Shown one piece after another: positions 49,292-57,925 of a stretch of DNA of 64,000 nucleotides. The notes beneath the pieces were generated by a model. That model worked only from the letters and a program-made list of their open reading frames with translations. It ran no database searches and was not told the DNA's origin. Each line of letters begins with the position of its first letter. The first letter of the stretch is position 1. Made by a program: the position numbers and the translations under genes. Origin of the DNA: Betaproteobacteria bacterium UBA1934 (lineage in GTDB: Bacteria; Pseudomonadota; Gammaproteobacteria; Burkholderiales; Rhodocyclaceae); assembly GCA_002337055.1 (NCBI GenBank), contig DDFG01000001.1, forward strand, positions 629,643 to 693,642, in the 5' to 3' direction.

Positions 49292-50971
49292 ATGATGGAA
49301 AAAATCTGGCTGAAGAGCTATCCGCCCGGTGTGCCGGCCACCATTGATGCGGATAGCCTGCCCTCGGTGGCGGCCTTTCTGGAACAATCGTGCGAGCGCT
49401 ATGGCGACAAAACGGCGTTCATCAGCCTGGGACAATCGCTGAGTTTCAAGGATCTGGAGCTACACGCGCGCGCGTTCGCAGGCTGGCTCCAGGCGCAGGG
49501 CATCGCCCCGGGCACCCGGGTGGCGCTGATGATGCCGAATCTGCTGCAATATCCGGTGGCCATGTTTGGTGTATTGCGTGCAGGGTGTGTGGTGGTCAAT
49601 TGCAATCCGCTCTACACGCCGAGAGAACTGGAATATCAATTGCAGGATTCCGGTGCCGAAGTGATCGTCGTGCTGGAGAATTTTGCCCACACGGTGGAAC
49701 AGGTTGTCTCAACGACCCGCATTCGCAAGGTGATCGTCACCACCATGGGTGACATGGTCAAAGGTTTCAAGGGGCCACTCATCAACTTTGCCGTGCGTCA
49801 CGTCAAACGCCTGGTGCCCGCCTGGTCGTTGCCGGGCGCGACGACCTGGACGCACGTGATGGTGCAGGGCGCGGCACACGGCTTTGCGCCGGTAAGCATT
49901 GGCAATCAGGATCTGGCCTTCTTGCAATACACGGGCGGAACCACGGGCATTTGCAAGGGGGCGATGCTCACCCATCGCAATATTTGCGCCAATATCCTCC
50001 AGGCGGAACAGTGGCTGAAGATTTCGATCCGGGATGGCGAGGAGTTGGTGGTCACGGCTTTACCGCTCTATCACATATTCGCCATGACCGCGAACTGCCT
50101 GACCTTCATCCTGTGCGGCGGGCAGAATCTGCTGATTCTCAATCCGCGCGATATCAACGCCTTTGTCAAGGAACTGGCCAAGCACCGGTTTACGGTGGTG
50201 ACGGGGGTCAACACGCTGTTCAACGCGTTGTTGCATCATCCGAAATTTGCGAAGCTCGATTTCTCGGCGCTCAAGGTGACGGTCGGTGGCGGCATGGCGG
50301 TGCAGGAAGAAATTGCGCGGCGTTGGCAGGAAACAACCGGCTGCGCCATGCTGCAAGCCTATGGTTTGTCGGAAACCTCGCCCGGCGTGACACTTGACCC
50401 CCTCGAACTGAAAGCCTTCCGTCGGTCGATGGGATTGCCGCTGTCGTCGACCGAAATTTCCATTCGCACCGATGAAGACGTGGAGCTGGCGCCCGGCGAA
50501 GTGGGCGAAATCTGCGTGCGCGGCCCGCAGGTGATGAAGGGCTATTGGCAACGTCCGGACGAGACGGCGCTGGTGATGACGGATGACGGTTATTTGCGTA
50601 CTGGCGACATTGGTTGTGTCGACTCCGATGGTTTCGTCCACTTTGTTGATCGCAAGAAAGACATCATCGTCGTCTCCGGCTTCAATGTGTATCCCAACGA
50701 AATCGAGGATGTCCTGGTGCAGCATCCGGGTGTCAAGGAGGCGGCGGCGATCGGCATTCCCAGCGAGCACTCGGGTGAGACCGTCAAGGCCTACATCATC
50801 CGCCGCGATCCGCTATTGAGCACCGACGAGGTCGTGCGCCATTGCCGGGCACATCTGACGGGCTACAAGGTGCCGCATGTGGTCGAGTTTTGCGAAGAGC
50901 TGCCGCATACCAATGTCGGCAAGATACTGCGGCGGGAACTGCGTCTTCGCCAGAGGCAGGCCACACCCTAA
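49292..50971 (+). CDS. fadD: Long-chain fatty acid-CoA ligase
   Basis: The protein has 559 residues, with a G-rich site just ahead of ATG 49292 (ATG 49295 is equally possible). It activates fatty acids to acyl-CoA through an acyl-adenylate. The AMP-binding motif is YTGGTTGICKGAMLTH, with Cys where Ala or Pro is usual; the adenylate motif is AYGLSETSPG, the hinge region is DGYLRTGDIG...DRKKDIIVVSGFNVYPNEIED and the catalytic lysine is in TNVGKILRREL. The chain start MEKIWLKSYPPGVPATID is very typical of FadD. It overlaps the stop of the convergent tlpA-like gene by four bases. Confidence 0.94.
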   Translation: MMEKIWLKSYPPGVPATIDADSLPSVAAFLEQSCERYGDKTAFISLGQSLSFKDLELHARAFAGWLQAQGIAPGTRVALMMPNLLQYPVAMFGVLRAGCVVVNCNPLYTPRELEYQLQDSGAEVIVVLENFAHTVEQVVSTTRIRKVIVTTMGDMVKGFKGPLINFAVRHVKRLVPAWSLPGATTWTHVMVQGAAHGFAPVSIGNQDLAFLQYTGGTTGICKGAMLTHRNICANILQAEQWLKISIRDGEELVVTALPLYHIFAMTANCLTFILCGGQNLLILNPRDINAFVKELAKHRFTVVTGVNTLFNALLHHPKFAKLDFSALKVTVGGGMAVQEEIARRWQETTGCAMLQAYGLSETSPGVTLDPLELKAFRRSMGLPLSSTEISIRTDEDVELAPGEVGEICVRGPQVMKGYWQRPDETALVMTDDGYLRTGDIGCVDSDGFVHFVDRKKDIIVVSGFNVYPNEIEDVLVQHPGVKEAAAIGIPSEHSGETVKAYIIRRDPLLSTDEVVRHCRAHLTGYKVPHVVEFCEELPHTNVGKILRRELRLRQRQATP

Positions 50972-51489
50972 GGTGTGGCCACAGCCGCTTCGGCAAGCGC
51001 CTCGACCTCGCTGCGGCTGATACGCCCAAGCTTGCTGCCGACGATGCGTCCGTTGCGGTCGATCGCCACGGTGAAGGGAATCGCCTGCGAGCGATTTCCC
51101 ATCGCCTCCATCAAGGCGTAACCCTTGTCGCCGCTGAGCAGCGCCGGGTAGCGCATGCCCAGTTGCGAGGCGAAATCGCGCACCGCATTGGGGTCCTGTT
51201 CCAGCGCGACCCCGATGACGCTCAATCCTCGCGCTTGCCAGGCGGAAGCGATGGCGTCGATTTCGGGGATTTCGGCACGGCAGGGTTCGCACCAGCGAGC
51301 CCAGAAATTGACGAGCAGGGGCTTGCCTCTCCATCGGTCGAGCGCCACCATGGCGCCGCCCGAATCCAGCATGCGAGCCGAAAATAGCGGCAGGTTGGAT
51401 GGCGCCGGTGCGGATGACGAAGCGGATTCCGGTTTGCCCGGCGAGCAGGCCGAGACCAGCAGGCAAATGAAGAACAGGATTCGCAGCAT
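50968..51489 (-). CDS. TlpA-like thiol-disulfide oxidoreductase lipoprotein
   Basis: The protein has 173 residues from ATG 51489. The signal peptide has a lipobox-like end (FICLLVSACS), so it is probably a lipoprotein anchored by the cysteine. The thioredoxin-fold active site is WARWCEPCRAE and the cis-proline is in QAIPFTV. TlpA/ResA-type proteins reduce disulfides in the periplasm, for example in cytochrome c or CuA maturation. The copper-delivery operon starts 70 bases away in the opposite direction, which suggests a link to cytochrome oxidase assembly. Confidence 0.9.
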   Translation of the reverse strand: MLRILFFICLLVSACSPGKPESASSSAPAPSNLPLFSARMLDSGGAMVALDRWRGKPLLVNFWARWCEPCRAEIPEIDAIASAWQARGLSVIGVALEQDPNAVRDFASQLGMRYPALLSGDKGYALMEAMGNRSQAIPFTVAIDRNGRIVGSKLGRISRSEVEALAEAAVATP

Positions 51490-51558
51490 GGCGCGAGTAT
51501 AACGGACTCCGGGCTCGCCCAAAGCACGCTATGATCTCGACCTCACATCCGGTCGCCC

Positions 51559-52017
51559 ATGTCACATCGTATTCTCGTCTCGCTCGTTGCCGTTCTGCTG
51601 CTGGCCCTCGTCTTGGTGGCCGCGCACCGGTGGGCGCCCGGTGGCTCGGCGTCTGCCATCAACATGCTTGCGCCTGTCGAGTGTAATCCGCATCGCAGTA
51701 TCTGCGTTTTCGATTGGCTGGGGCGTGGTCCGGTGTCGCTGGCGTTCTCTCCTCGACCGATTCGCGCAGCGGGTAGCCTGACTGTCGATGTCCACTTGAA
51801 CGGCCCCGTGGATAGGGTTTCCATTGCCTTCTCAGGTACTCAGATGGAGATGGGGCTGAATGCCGCCGAGCTGAAAGCGCTGGAGCCTAGCCACTATCGC
51901 GTGGTCACCAGCTTGCCCGTGTGCACGACCGGTCGCATGGAATGGCAAGCAGTGCTGACCATTGTGCAAGAGGGACGGGCGACAGGCATGCCTTTCCGCT
52001 TTTTCGTGCCGGAGTGA
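51559..52017 (+). CDS. Hypothetical membrane-anchored protein ahead of sco1
   Basis: The protein has 152 residues. An N-terminal hydrophobic helix (about 5-22) anchors it or serves as a signal. The rest is periplasmic, with cysteines in VECNPHRSICVFDWLGRG and PVCTTGRM and a beta-rich middle (LTVDVHLNGPVDRVSIAFSGTQMEMGLN) that contains several methionines. I do not recognise a named family. Its position three bases before sco1, with a PCuAC gene next, suggests a role in copper handling or cytochrome c oxidase assembly; Met and Cys residues would fit but do not prove copper binding. Confidence 0.7.
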   Translation: MSHRILVSLVAVLLLALVLVAAHRWAPGGSASAINMLAPVECNPHRSICVFDWLGRGPVSLAFSPRPIRAAGSLTVDVHLNGPVDRVSIAFSGTQMEMGLNAAELKALEPSHYRVVTSLPVCTTGRMEWQAVLTIVQEGRATGMPFRFFVPE

Positions 52018-52019
52018 CC

Positions 52020-52586
52020 ATGCGCCGGCGTACTCTGATTCTGCTTGCCGTAATGCTGTCGGTGCTGCTGGCGGCGGTATTGTGGCTGCCTTCGGGCTCT
52101 GGCAGGCCACGGCTTGATTTCGCGCTGGAATCGGCGGATGGTCCGGTCAAGCTGGAAGATTTTCGAGGCAAGGCCGTGCTGGTCTATTTTGGCTACACCT
52201 ACTGCCCAGATGTCTGCCCGACCGCGCTGGTCGGCCACGCCGCCGCCTTGCGTCAGCTTCGGCCGGAAGAGCTGGCGCGCGTCTCGGCGATATTCGTGTC
52301 TGTCGACCCCGAGCGTGATCGGCCCGATCGACTCAAAACCTATGCAAGTTTCTTTCACCCTTCTATTATCGGCGCCACTGCGTCGTCCGACGAGATGGCC
52401 CGTATTGCGCATCGTTGGGGGGTTTTTTATGCGCGACAACCTGCCGATGCGGACGGACGCTACACCGTCGATCACAGCTCGGAAAGCTTCGTGCTGGACG
52501 GCCAGGGGAATCTGGTCGCCCGCTTGCCTCACGCCAGCCCGCCTGAGATGATCGCAGGCGAACTGCGTCGCGCCTTGCGGCAATGA
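52020..52586 (+). CDS. SCO1/SenC family copper chaperone
   Basis: The protein has 188 residues from ATG 52020. An N-terminal membrane anchor (about 5-23) precedes a thioredoxin-like domain. The copper ligands are C62 and C66 in YCPDVCPT and H152 in TVDHSS, the full Sco set. The SVDPERD and FGYTYCPD motifs are typical. Sco delivers copper to the CuA site of cytochrome c oxidase. It overlaps the frame ahead of the PCuAC gene and forms an operon with it. Confidence 0.95.
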   Translation: MRRRTLILLAVMLSVLLAAVLWLPSGSGRPRLDFALESADGPVKLEDFRGKAVLVYFGYTYCPDVCPTALVGHAAALRQLRPEELARVSAIFVSVDPERDRPDRLKTYASFFHPSIIGATASSDEMARIAHRWGVFYARQPADADGRYTVDHSSESFVLDGQGNLVARLPHASPPEMIAGELRRALRQ

Positions 52587-52606
52587 CCTCTTCTGGAGAA
52601 CACACC

Positions 52607-53068
52607 ATGCGCCTTCGTTCCCTGCTGCCCGCCATGCTGGCCTTTGCTTTTTCCAGTGCGCTGGCTCAGTCGTCTGCCGATGCCATTGAGATTCTCCACG
52701 CCTGGGTGCGATTGCCGCCACCCGGCACTGCCGTAACCGGCGCATTCATGACCTTGAAGAATGCCAGTAGCAAAGATGCTCAACTGACGCGCGCCGAGAG
52801 TTCTGCCGCGAAAATCACCGAGTTGCACAATCATATCCACGAGGGTGGGGTCATGAAGATGCGGCAGGTGCCGGCCATCGCCATCAATGCCGGTAGTGAA
52901 ACCCAATTGAAGCCAGGCAGTTTTCACGTCATGCTGATCGATCTGAAATCGCCGCTCAAGGAAGGCGAAAAAGTGACCATTTCCCTCGGATTCGACGATG
53001 GCAGCAGCAAACGCATCGAGGCGCCGGTGGTACGGCCCGGTAGCGAAAACGCGGCGCACGCGCACTGA
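52607..53068 (+). CDS. Periplasmic copper chaperone PCuAC
   Basis: The protein has 153 residues from ATG 52607, with a TGGAGA site ten bases ahead; the ATG at 52583, which overlaps the sco stop, lacks a site. A signal peptide (1-20) ends SALA. The Cu(I)-binding motif is complete as H74-x10-M85-x21-H107-x-M109. The C-terminus HAHAH-like tail (ENAAHAH) may add copper binding. PCuAC hands copper to Sco and to CuA. The mutarotase gene follows three bases later. Confidence 0.94.
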   Translation: MRLRSLLPAMLAFAFSSALAQSSADAIEILHAWVRLPPPGTAVTGAFMTLKNASSKDAQLTRAESSAAKITELHNHIHEGGVMKMRQVPAIAINAGSETQLKPGSFHVMLIDLKSPLKEGEKVTISLGFDDGSSKRIEAPVVRPGSENAAHAH

Positions 53069-53070
53069 AG

Positions 53071-53910
53071 ATGGCAATGCAAACCTTTCAGGATATTCCC
53101 GCCGTCTGCCTGGAAACGCCTGCGGGCGCCCGCGCTTGGGTATCCCTGCATGGCGCCCAGTTGCTGTCGTGGATGCCGGCTTGCGGCCGCGAACGTCTCT
53201 ACCTCAGCGAACGGGCGGACATGCGCCCCGGGGCGGCGATTCGCGGGGGCGTGCCGGTGATTTTTCCGCAATTCGGAAGGCAAGGCCCACTGGCCGTCTC
53301 GCACGGTTTTGCGCGACGACGCGACTGGTTGCTGGTTTCGACGCGGCAACAGGACGACTTCGCGGCGGCGACCTTGCGGCTGGAGGACGACGCCGCCAGC
53401 CGCGAATTATGGCCGCATGCATTCGAGGCCGAACTGACCGTGATGATTGAGGGTAACCGGCTCGATATCGAACTGGAAGTCGCCAACACCGACGCCGCTG
53501 CGATCGATTTTACGGCTGCCCTTCATACCTATCTGCGCCTGGGCAATGTCGAACTGGCACGCCTGCAAGGTCTGGAGGGCCTGGATTACATCGATCAGAC
53601 GAAAGCGGGCAAGCGTGATCACGATGATCGCTACGCGGTGTTGATCGACGACGAAATCGACCGCATCTACCTCAATGCCAACCGTCCGCTACTCCTCAGC
53701 GGGACCGGCCAGCAACTGGCCATCGAGCAAAGCGGTTTCAGTGAGGTCGTGGTGTGGAATCCCTGGCAGGCCCGCGCGGCGGCACTGGCCGATATGGCGC
53801 CACTCGATTTCAAGCGCATGCTTTGCGTTGAAGCCGCAATCACCCAACACCCTGTACACCTGATGCCAGGCGAAGACTGGTGCGGCCGCCAGACGCTGAT
53901 TGCGGTCTGA
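53071..53910 (+). CDS. D-hexose-6-phosphate mutarotase (YeaD type)
   Basis: The protein has 279 residues of the aldose 1-epimerase fold. The conserved elements IRGGVPVIFPQFGRQG, VSHGFARRRDW with His and Arg, ALHTYLRLGNVE with His, and VVWNPW with the catalytic-type Asn region match the YeaD/YMR099c group that interconverts anomers of glucose 6-phosphate. It is co-directional with the copper genes with only two bases between, but the metabolic role is unrelated as far as known. It is convergent with dnaQ. Confidence 0.9.
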   Translation: MAMQTFQDIPAVCLETPAGARAWVSLHGAQLLSWMPACGRERLYLSERADMRPGAAIRGGVPVIFPQFGRQGPLAVSHGFARRRDWLLVSTRQQDDFAAATLRLEDDAASRELWPHAFEAELTVMIEGNRLDIELEVANTDAAAIDFTAALHTYLRLGNVELARLQGLEGLDYIDQTKAGKRDHDDRYAVLIDDEIDRIYLNANRPLLLSGTGQQLAIEQSGFSEVVVWNPWQARAAALADMAPLDFKRMLCVEAAITQHPVHLMPGEDWCGRQTLIAV

Positions 53911-53917
53911 GCAGCGG

Positions 53918-54631
53918 TCAGTCGGCCAGTTTGGCCCAAACGCACTTGCCCTGGCTTTCCTTGTCGATGCCGGCGAGCAGCCGATGGTGTTCGGCCAGTT
54001 CGGTGTCGCAGGCGCGGACCACCGCCAGCGGCGGCCGCGTGCGTTCGGTCTCGAGACCTTGCGCCTGGCGCTGCCGGGCAGGTGAGACTTCGGTATCGAC
54101 AATCAGGCTGTCTTGCCCGCGCGTCATGGCCAGATAGACTTCGGCCAGCAGTTCGGTATCGATCAGCGCGCCGTGCAAAGTGCGTTGCGATTTGTCGATC
54201 TCGTAGCGTTCGCAAAGAGCATCCAAATTGTTGCGCTTGCCGGGGTAGCGTTCGCGCGCCATTCTGAGCGTGTCGGTGACGCCATGGCAGACGGTTTCGA
54301 TGGGCACCATGCCCAATCTGTCGAGTTCGGCGTTGAGAAAACCAAGGTCGAAGGGCGCGTTGTGGATGATCAGCTCGGCGCCGCGAACAAAATTGAGGAA
54401 TTCCTCGACGATGTCCGCGAATTTGGGCTTGTCGGCCAGAAATTCGATGGTAATGCCGTGTACCGCCTGCGCGCCGACGTCGATGTCGCGCTCCGGATTG
54501 ACATACTTATGTAGGTGATGGCCGGTCAGGCGGCGATTGACCACCTCGAGGCAGGCGATTTCAATGATGCGGTGACCTTGGCGGGGGTCGAGGCCGGTGG
54601 TTTCGGTGTCGAGGACGATTTTTCTTTTCAT
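53918..54631 (-). CDS. dnaQ: DNA polymerase III epsilon subunit (proofreading exonuclease)
   Basis: The protein has 237 residues. The exonuclease motifs are ExoI VLDTETTGLDP, ExoII HNAPFDLGFLN and ExoIII with the His/Asp set HGALIDTELLAEVY. The C-terminal tail, which binds the alpha subunit, is poorly conserved as usual. ATG 54631 overlaps the rnhA stop (ATGA), so rnhA and dnaQ are translationally coupled. In E. coli the two genes are adjacent but divergent; here they are in tandem. Confidence 0.97.
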   Translation of the reverse strand: MKRKIVLDTETTGLDPRQGHRIIEIACLEVVNRRLTGHHLHKYVNPERDIDVGAQAVHGITIEFLADKPKFADIVEEFLNFVRGAELIIHNAPFDLGFLNAELDRLGMVPIETVCHGVTDTLRMARERYPGKRNNLDALCERYEIDKSQRTLHGALIDTELLAEVYLAMTRGQDSLIVDTEVSPARQRQAQGLETERTRPPLAVVRACDTELAEHHRLLAGIDKESQGKCVWAKLAD

Positions 54632-55074
54632 GATTTGCCTAATTCATCAATGCCGCGGTTGGCCAGCGCATCGGCGCGTTCGTTTTCAATGTGCCCGGCA
54701 TGGCCGCGCACCCAGGTCCATTCGAGACGGTGGGTGGCCGCCAGGCTATCCAGGCGTTGCCACAGATCGGCGTTCTTGACCGGCTTTTTGTCGGCGGTAC
54801 GCCAACCATTGCGCTTCCAGTTGTGTATCCACTCCTGCATGCCCTTCATCACATACTGAGAATCGGTGTGGATATGCGCGTGAACCGGGCGCTTCAGCGC
54901 TTCCAGCCCGCGTATCACGGCGGTCAGTTCCATGCGGTTGTTGGTCGTGTCACGCTCGCCGCCCCACAGTTCTTTCTCGTGGTCTCCGAGCTTGAGCAGG
55001 ACGCCCCAGCCGCCGGGGCCCGGGTTGCCGCGGCAGGCGCCGTCCGTGAATAACGCCACCGTTTCGCCGTTCAT
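54628..55074 (-). CDS. rnhA: Ribonuclease HI
   Basis: The protein has 148 residues from ATG 55074, which overlaps the stop of the methyltransferase gene. It removes RNA from RNA-DNA hybrids. The catalytic set is visible: FTDGACRGNPG (Asp), RMELTAVI (Glu), TDSQYV (Asp) and ENERADALA (His-containing loop GHAGH and final Asp). The basic handle region with WKRNGWRTADKKPVKN is present, as in E. coli RNase HI. Confidence 0.97.
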   Translation of the reverse strand: MNGETVALFTDGACRGNPGPGGWGVLLKLGDHEKELWGGERDTTNNRMELTAVIRGLEALKRPVHAHIHTDSQYVMKGMQEWIHNWKRNGWRTADKKPVKNADLWQRLDSLAATHRLEWTWVRGHAGHIENERADALANRGIDELGKS

Positions 55075-55820
55075 TGCAGACGCTCGCGTTCGGCGACCGG
55101 CCGTAGAGTCTGGCGCGCCAGTCGCAGGCGCTTCCAGTTCGGTTCGATCAGGCGAATTCCCTGAACACGCTTGACCGCACGTACCAGATAGACGCCACCT
55201 GCAAAGCCCCACCAACGGTCACCGGCCTGTTCGAGAAAGCCGGCGCGCTGCAACCAGTGTTCGCGCTCGAATGGCGGCGCATAGCAACCGAAGGCGCCGC
55301 GGTCGATATCAAAGCCCAACAGCTTGAGCCAATCCTTGAGGCGGATGAGAGAGAGGTATTCGCCGTTCCACGGAAAATCGGCACGTGCCCGCACCGTGCG
55401 TTTACGCAACCCCCAGAGCGACAGTGGGTTGAAGCCGACGATGATGAGCTTGCCCTCGGGCATCAGGATGCGTTCGATTTCACGCAGAAGCTGGTGCGGG
55501 TCCGGGTGGAATTCGAGCAGGTGCGGCAACACCACCAGATCCACACTCTGGGTGGCAAAGGGCAGGGCCATGGCATCACAGCGAACATCGACCGGCAGAT
55601 CGCAACAGCTGGCGCGAACGCGGAGCGGAATACGATTGGCGCGCAGAAAATCGCACTGCGGCATGCCGATCTGAATGGCGTTGAAGCCGAAAACATCGGC
55701 CACTGCATCGTCCAGACGGCGCTGCTCCCAATCCGCAACGTAGCGGCCCTGCGGTGTGCCAAGCCATTCGTCGAGGCCAGGAATTGACAATCCGCCGTTG
55801 CCCGTTGATAGTGTGGTCAT
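55071..55820 (-). CDS. SAM-dependent methyltransferase, YafS-like
   Basis: The protein has 249 residues from ATG 55820. It has a class I methyltransferase core: MPQCDFLRANR, then DAMALPFATQSVDLVVLPHLLEFHPDP and EGKLIIVGFNPLSLWGLRK. The glycine-rich motif I is not obvious, which is common for this group. Its position between gloB and rnhA is that of E. coli yafS, an uncharacterised methyltransferase. Its ATG shares bases with the gloB ATG on the other strand (CATG at 55818-55821). Confidence 0.88.
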   Translation of the reverse strand: MTTLSTGNGGLSIPGLDEWLGTPQGRYVADWEQRRLDDAVADVFGFNAIQIGMPQCDFLRANRIPLRVRASCCDLPVDVRCDAMALPFATQSVDLVVLPHLLEFHPDPHQLLREIERILMPEGKLIIVGFNPLSLWGLRKRTVRARADFPWNGEYLSLIRLKDWLKLLGFDIDRGAFGCYAPPFEREHWLQRAGFLEQAGDRWWGFAGGVYLVRAVKRVQGIRLIEPNWKRLRLARQTLRPVAERERLQ

Positions 55821-56574
55821 GCTTGAAATCACCTTCATTCCCGCGTTCAAGGACAATTATATCTGGCTACTGCACAACGACACCGATGCGGTGGTTGTCG
55901 ATCCGGGCGACGCTACTGCGGTTACTTGGAGGCTAAAAGCAGAAGGACTCGCGCTCAAGGCAGTTCTGGTCACGCATCATCATCCCGACCATCAAGGCGG
56001 TATCGCGGGGCTGCTGGAAGAATTCGACGTGCCTGTCTACGGGCCGGCGCTGGAGTCTATCACAGGGTGTTCGCATCCCCTTCAGGATGGCGACCATATC
56101 GATATTCTCGGGAACTGCTTCGATGTTCTGTGGGTGCCTGGTCACACGCGCGGTCATCTCGCCTACCATGGCGAGGGCATGCTTTTCTGTGGGGACACCC
56201 TGTTTGGCGGCGGATGTGGTCGATTGTTTGAAGGCACGCCCGCGGAAATGCTGCATTCGCTGGAGCGTCTCGCGGCGCTGCCGGAGGCGACCCTTGTATA
56301 TTGCGCGCACGAATACACCGAAGCCAATCTTCGTTTTGCGATGGAGGTCGAACCGCGCAACCGGGATACAGCGAAGCGCGCAGCCGAAGCCGCATTTCAG
56401 CGACTGCGTGGCAAACCGACAGTGCCTTCAACGCTGGCCGAAGAGAAACGCACTAACCCGTTTCTACGTTGTTGTCAGCCAAGCGTGATTACGGCGGCGC
56501 AAAAAAAGGATCCCTCCGCGCACGATCCTGTCAGCGTTTTTGCCGCCATCCGGGAGTGGAAAAACCACTATTGA
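55819..56574 (+). CDS. gloB: Hydroxyacylglutathione hydrolase (glyoxalase II)
   Basis: The protein has 251 residues from ATG 55819; the open frame upstream to 55756 lies inside the methyltransferase gene. It hydrolyses S-lactoylglutathione to lactate and glutathione. The metallo-beta-lactamase motif is THHHPDHQGG, with further ligands in PGHTRGHLAY and FCGDTLFGGGCGR, and YCAHEYTEANLRFA at the glutathione-binding part. The family N-terminus is normally EITFIPAFKDNYIW, which fits. It shares a start region with the divergent methyltransferase. Confidence 0.97.
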   Translation: MLEITFIPAFKDNYIWLLHNDTDAVVVDPGDATAVTWRLKAEGLALKAVLVTHHHPDHQGGIAGLLEEFDVPVYGPALESITGCSHPLQDGDHIDILGNCFDVLWVPGHTRGHLAYHGEGMLFCGDTLFGGGCGRLFEGTPAEMLHSLERLAALPEATLVYCAHEYTEANLRFAMEVEPRNRDTAKRAAEAAFQRLRGKPTVPSTLAEEKRTNPFLRCCQPSVITAAQKKDPSAHDPVSVFAAIREWKNHY

Positions 56575-56966
56575 GCCGGCAGATTCGTGCGCTTTCGCAC
56601 GTTTTCGAGGGTCGCCAACACGGTGGCGGCACGAAATGGCTTGACGATAAAAGCGCAGGCGCCGTTCTGGATCGCTTCCTCGACGTTTTCCTTGCTGGTG
56701 TTGCCGGTCACCATGACCACCCGGGTGGCTGCGCACTCGGGACGAATTTCGCGCAAGACATCGAGTCCGGTCTTGATCGGCATCATCACATCCAGACAAA
56801 CCAGATCGGGACGCAGGCGTTTGATCATCTCCACGCCGGCTTCGCCATTGCGGGCCTCGCCGATCACTTCGTAGTCTTTCTCGGCTCGCAGAATGCCGCG
56901 CAATAAGGTTCGCATGACGTCGTTGTCTTCAACGAGTACAACGGTTGTGCGTTTGTCGTCGTTCAT
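56568..56966 (-). CDS. Single-domain response regulator
   Basis: The protein has 132 residues from ATG 56966, which overlaps the stop of the diguanylate cyclase gene. It is one receiver domain: acidic pocket VEDND, phosphoacceptor D59 (LVCLDVMMP), Thr in VMVTGNTSKENV, and Lys in FIVKPF. There is no output domain, so it acts like CheY-type proteins through binding. It is co-translated with the REC-GGDEF protein. Its kinase is not in the window. Confidence 0.92.
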   Translation of the reverse strand: MNDDKRTTVVLVEDNDVMRTLLRGILRAEKDYEVIGEARNGEAGVEMIKRLRPDLVCLDVMMPIKTGLDVLREIRPECAATRVVMVTGNTSKENVEEAIQNGACAFIVKPFRAATVLATLENVRKRTNLPAQ

Positions 56967-57916
56967 GTTGGATTGTCGGCCGGATGCAGGCGGAAGACAC
57001 AATTTCGACCGGCCGCCTTGGCCTGATACAAGGCACGGTCGGCCGCCTGGATAAGCAGGGAACTGTCGGTACCGGCATCGGGCACCATGGTAGCGACGCC
57101 CAGACTGAACGTGACCACTCCGTAGGACGATTCGGCGTGCGGCATGCCCAGGGCCATGACGGCATGCCGTGCCCGTTCCGCCACGATCAGCGCGCCACCC
57201 ACCGTGGTTTCGGGCAGGATGAATACAAATTCCTCACCGCCGTACCGTGCCACGGCGTCGCCGCCGCGATCGAGCGCCTGTCGCAGCGCACCCGCTACCT
57301 TGCGCAGGCAGACATCACCGGCGAGATGGCCGTACGCGTCGTTGTACGGTTTGAAATGGTCGACGTCGCACATGACCAACGCCATTTCCTTTGCACCACG
57401 CAGGCAGCGCCGCCATTCACGTTCGATGGTTTCATCGAAGAAACGGCGGTTGGGCAGACCGGTCAGGCCATCGCTGGAGGAGAGACGGAGTAGTTCCTGG
57501 TTGGCGGTATCGAGTTTGCGCGCGAGCACCACAAGCGAACTGCGCATCTGGACAATACGATGCATGGCGCGAATTTTCGCGGTGAGCAAAACCTGACTGA
57601 CGGGCTTGTAGATGTAATCGTCGCCGCCCGCGCCGATGGCTTGCTCCACATCCTCGTCGCGTATCTTTGAGGTAACGAAAATGATGGGCGTCCAGTTGCC
57701 GCCTTGTTCCAATGCGCGAATCCGGCGAGCGACCTCATGTCCGCTGATATCCGGCAGCACCACGTCGAGCAGTACCATGTCCGGCGCCTCGCTGGAAAAC
57801 AACTCCAGCGCGCTGGCGCCATCGTGTGCGCAAACGGGCGCCCCTCCGATGTGGCGAACATAGGTTGCCAGCACGGTCGATTCAACCTTGGAGTCATCAA
57901 CGATCAGGATCTTCAT
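56963..57916 (-). CDS. Response regulator diguanylate cyclase (REC-GGDEF)
   Basis: The protein has 317 residues. A receiver domain (about 1-120) has VDDSK, phosphoacceptor D51 (VLLDVVLPD), and Lys in IYKPVS. A coiled linker leads to a GGDEF domain (about 145-310) with the active motif GGEEF (226-230) and the inhibitory RxxD site RGGD (217-220) five residues ahead. It should therefore make c-di-GMP when phosphorylated and be feedback inhibited. Its architecture is like the WspR group. It precedes the single-domain regulator in the same operon. Confidence 0.93.
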   Translation of the reverse strand: MKILIVDDSKVESTVLATYVRHIGGAPVCAHDGASALELFSSEAPDMVLLDVVLPDISGHEVARRIRALEQGGNWTPIIFVTSKIRDEDVEQAIGAGGDDYIYKPVSQVLLTAKIRAMHRIVQMRSSLVVLARKLDTANQELLRLSSSDGLTGLPNRRFFDETIEREWRRCLRGAKEMALVMCDVDHFKPYNDAYGHLAGDVCLRKVAGALRQALDRGGDAVARYGGEEFVFILPETTVGGALIVAERARHAVMALGMPHAESSYGVVTFSLGVATMVPDAGTDSSLLIQAADRALYQAKAAGRNCVFRLHPADNPT

Positions 57917-57925
57917 GCGGCAGCC

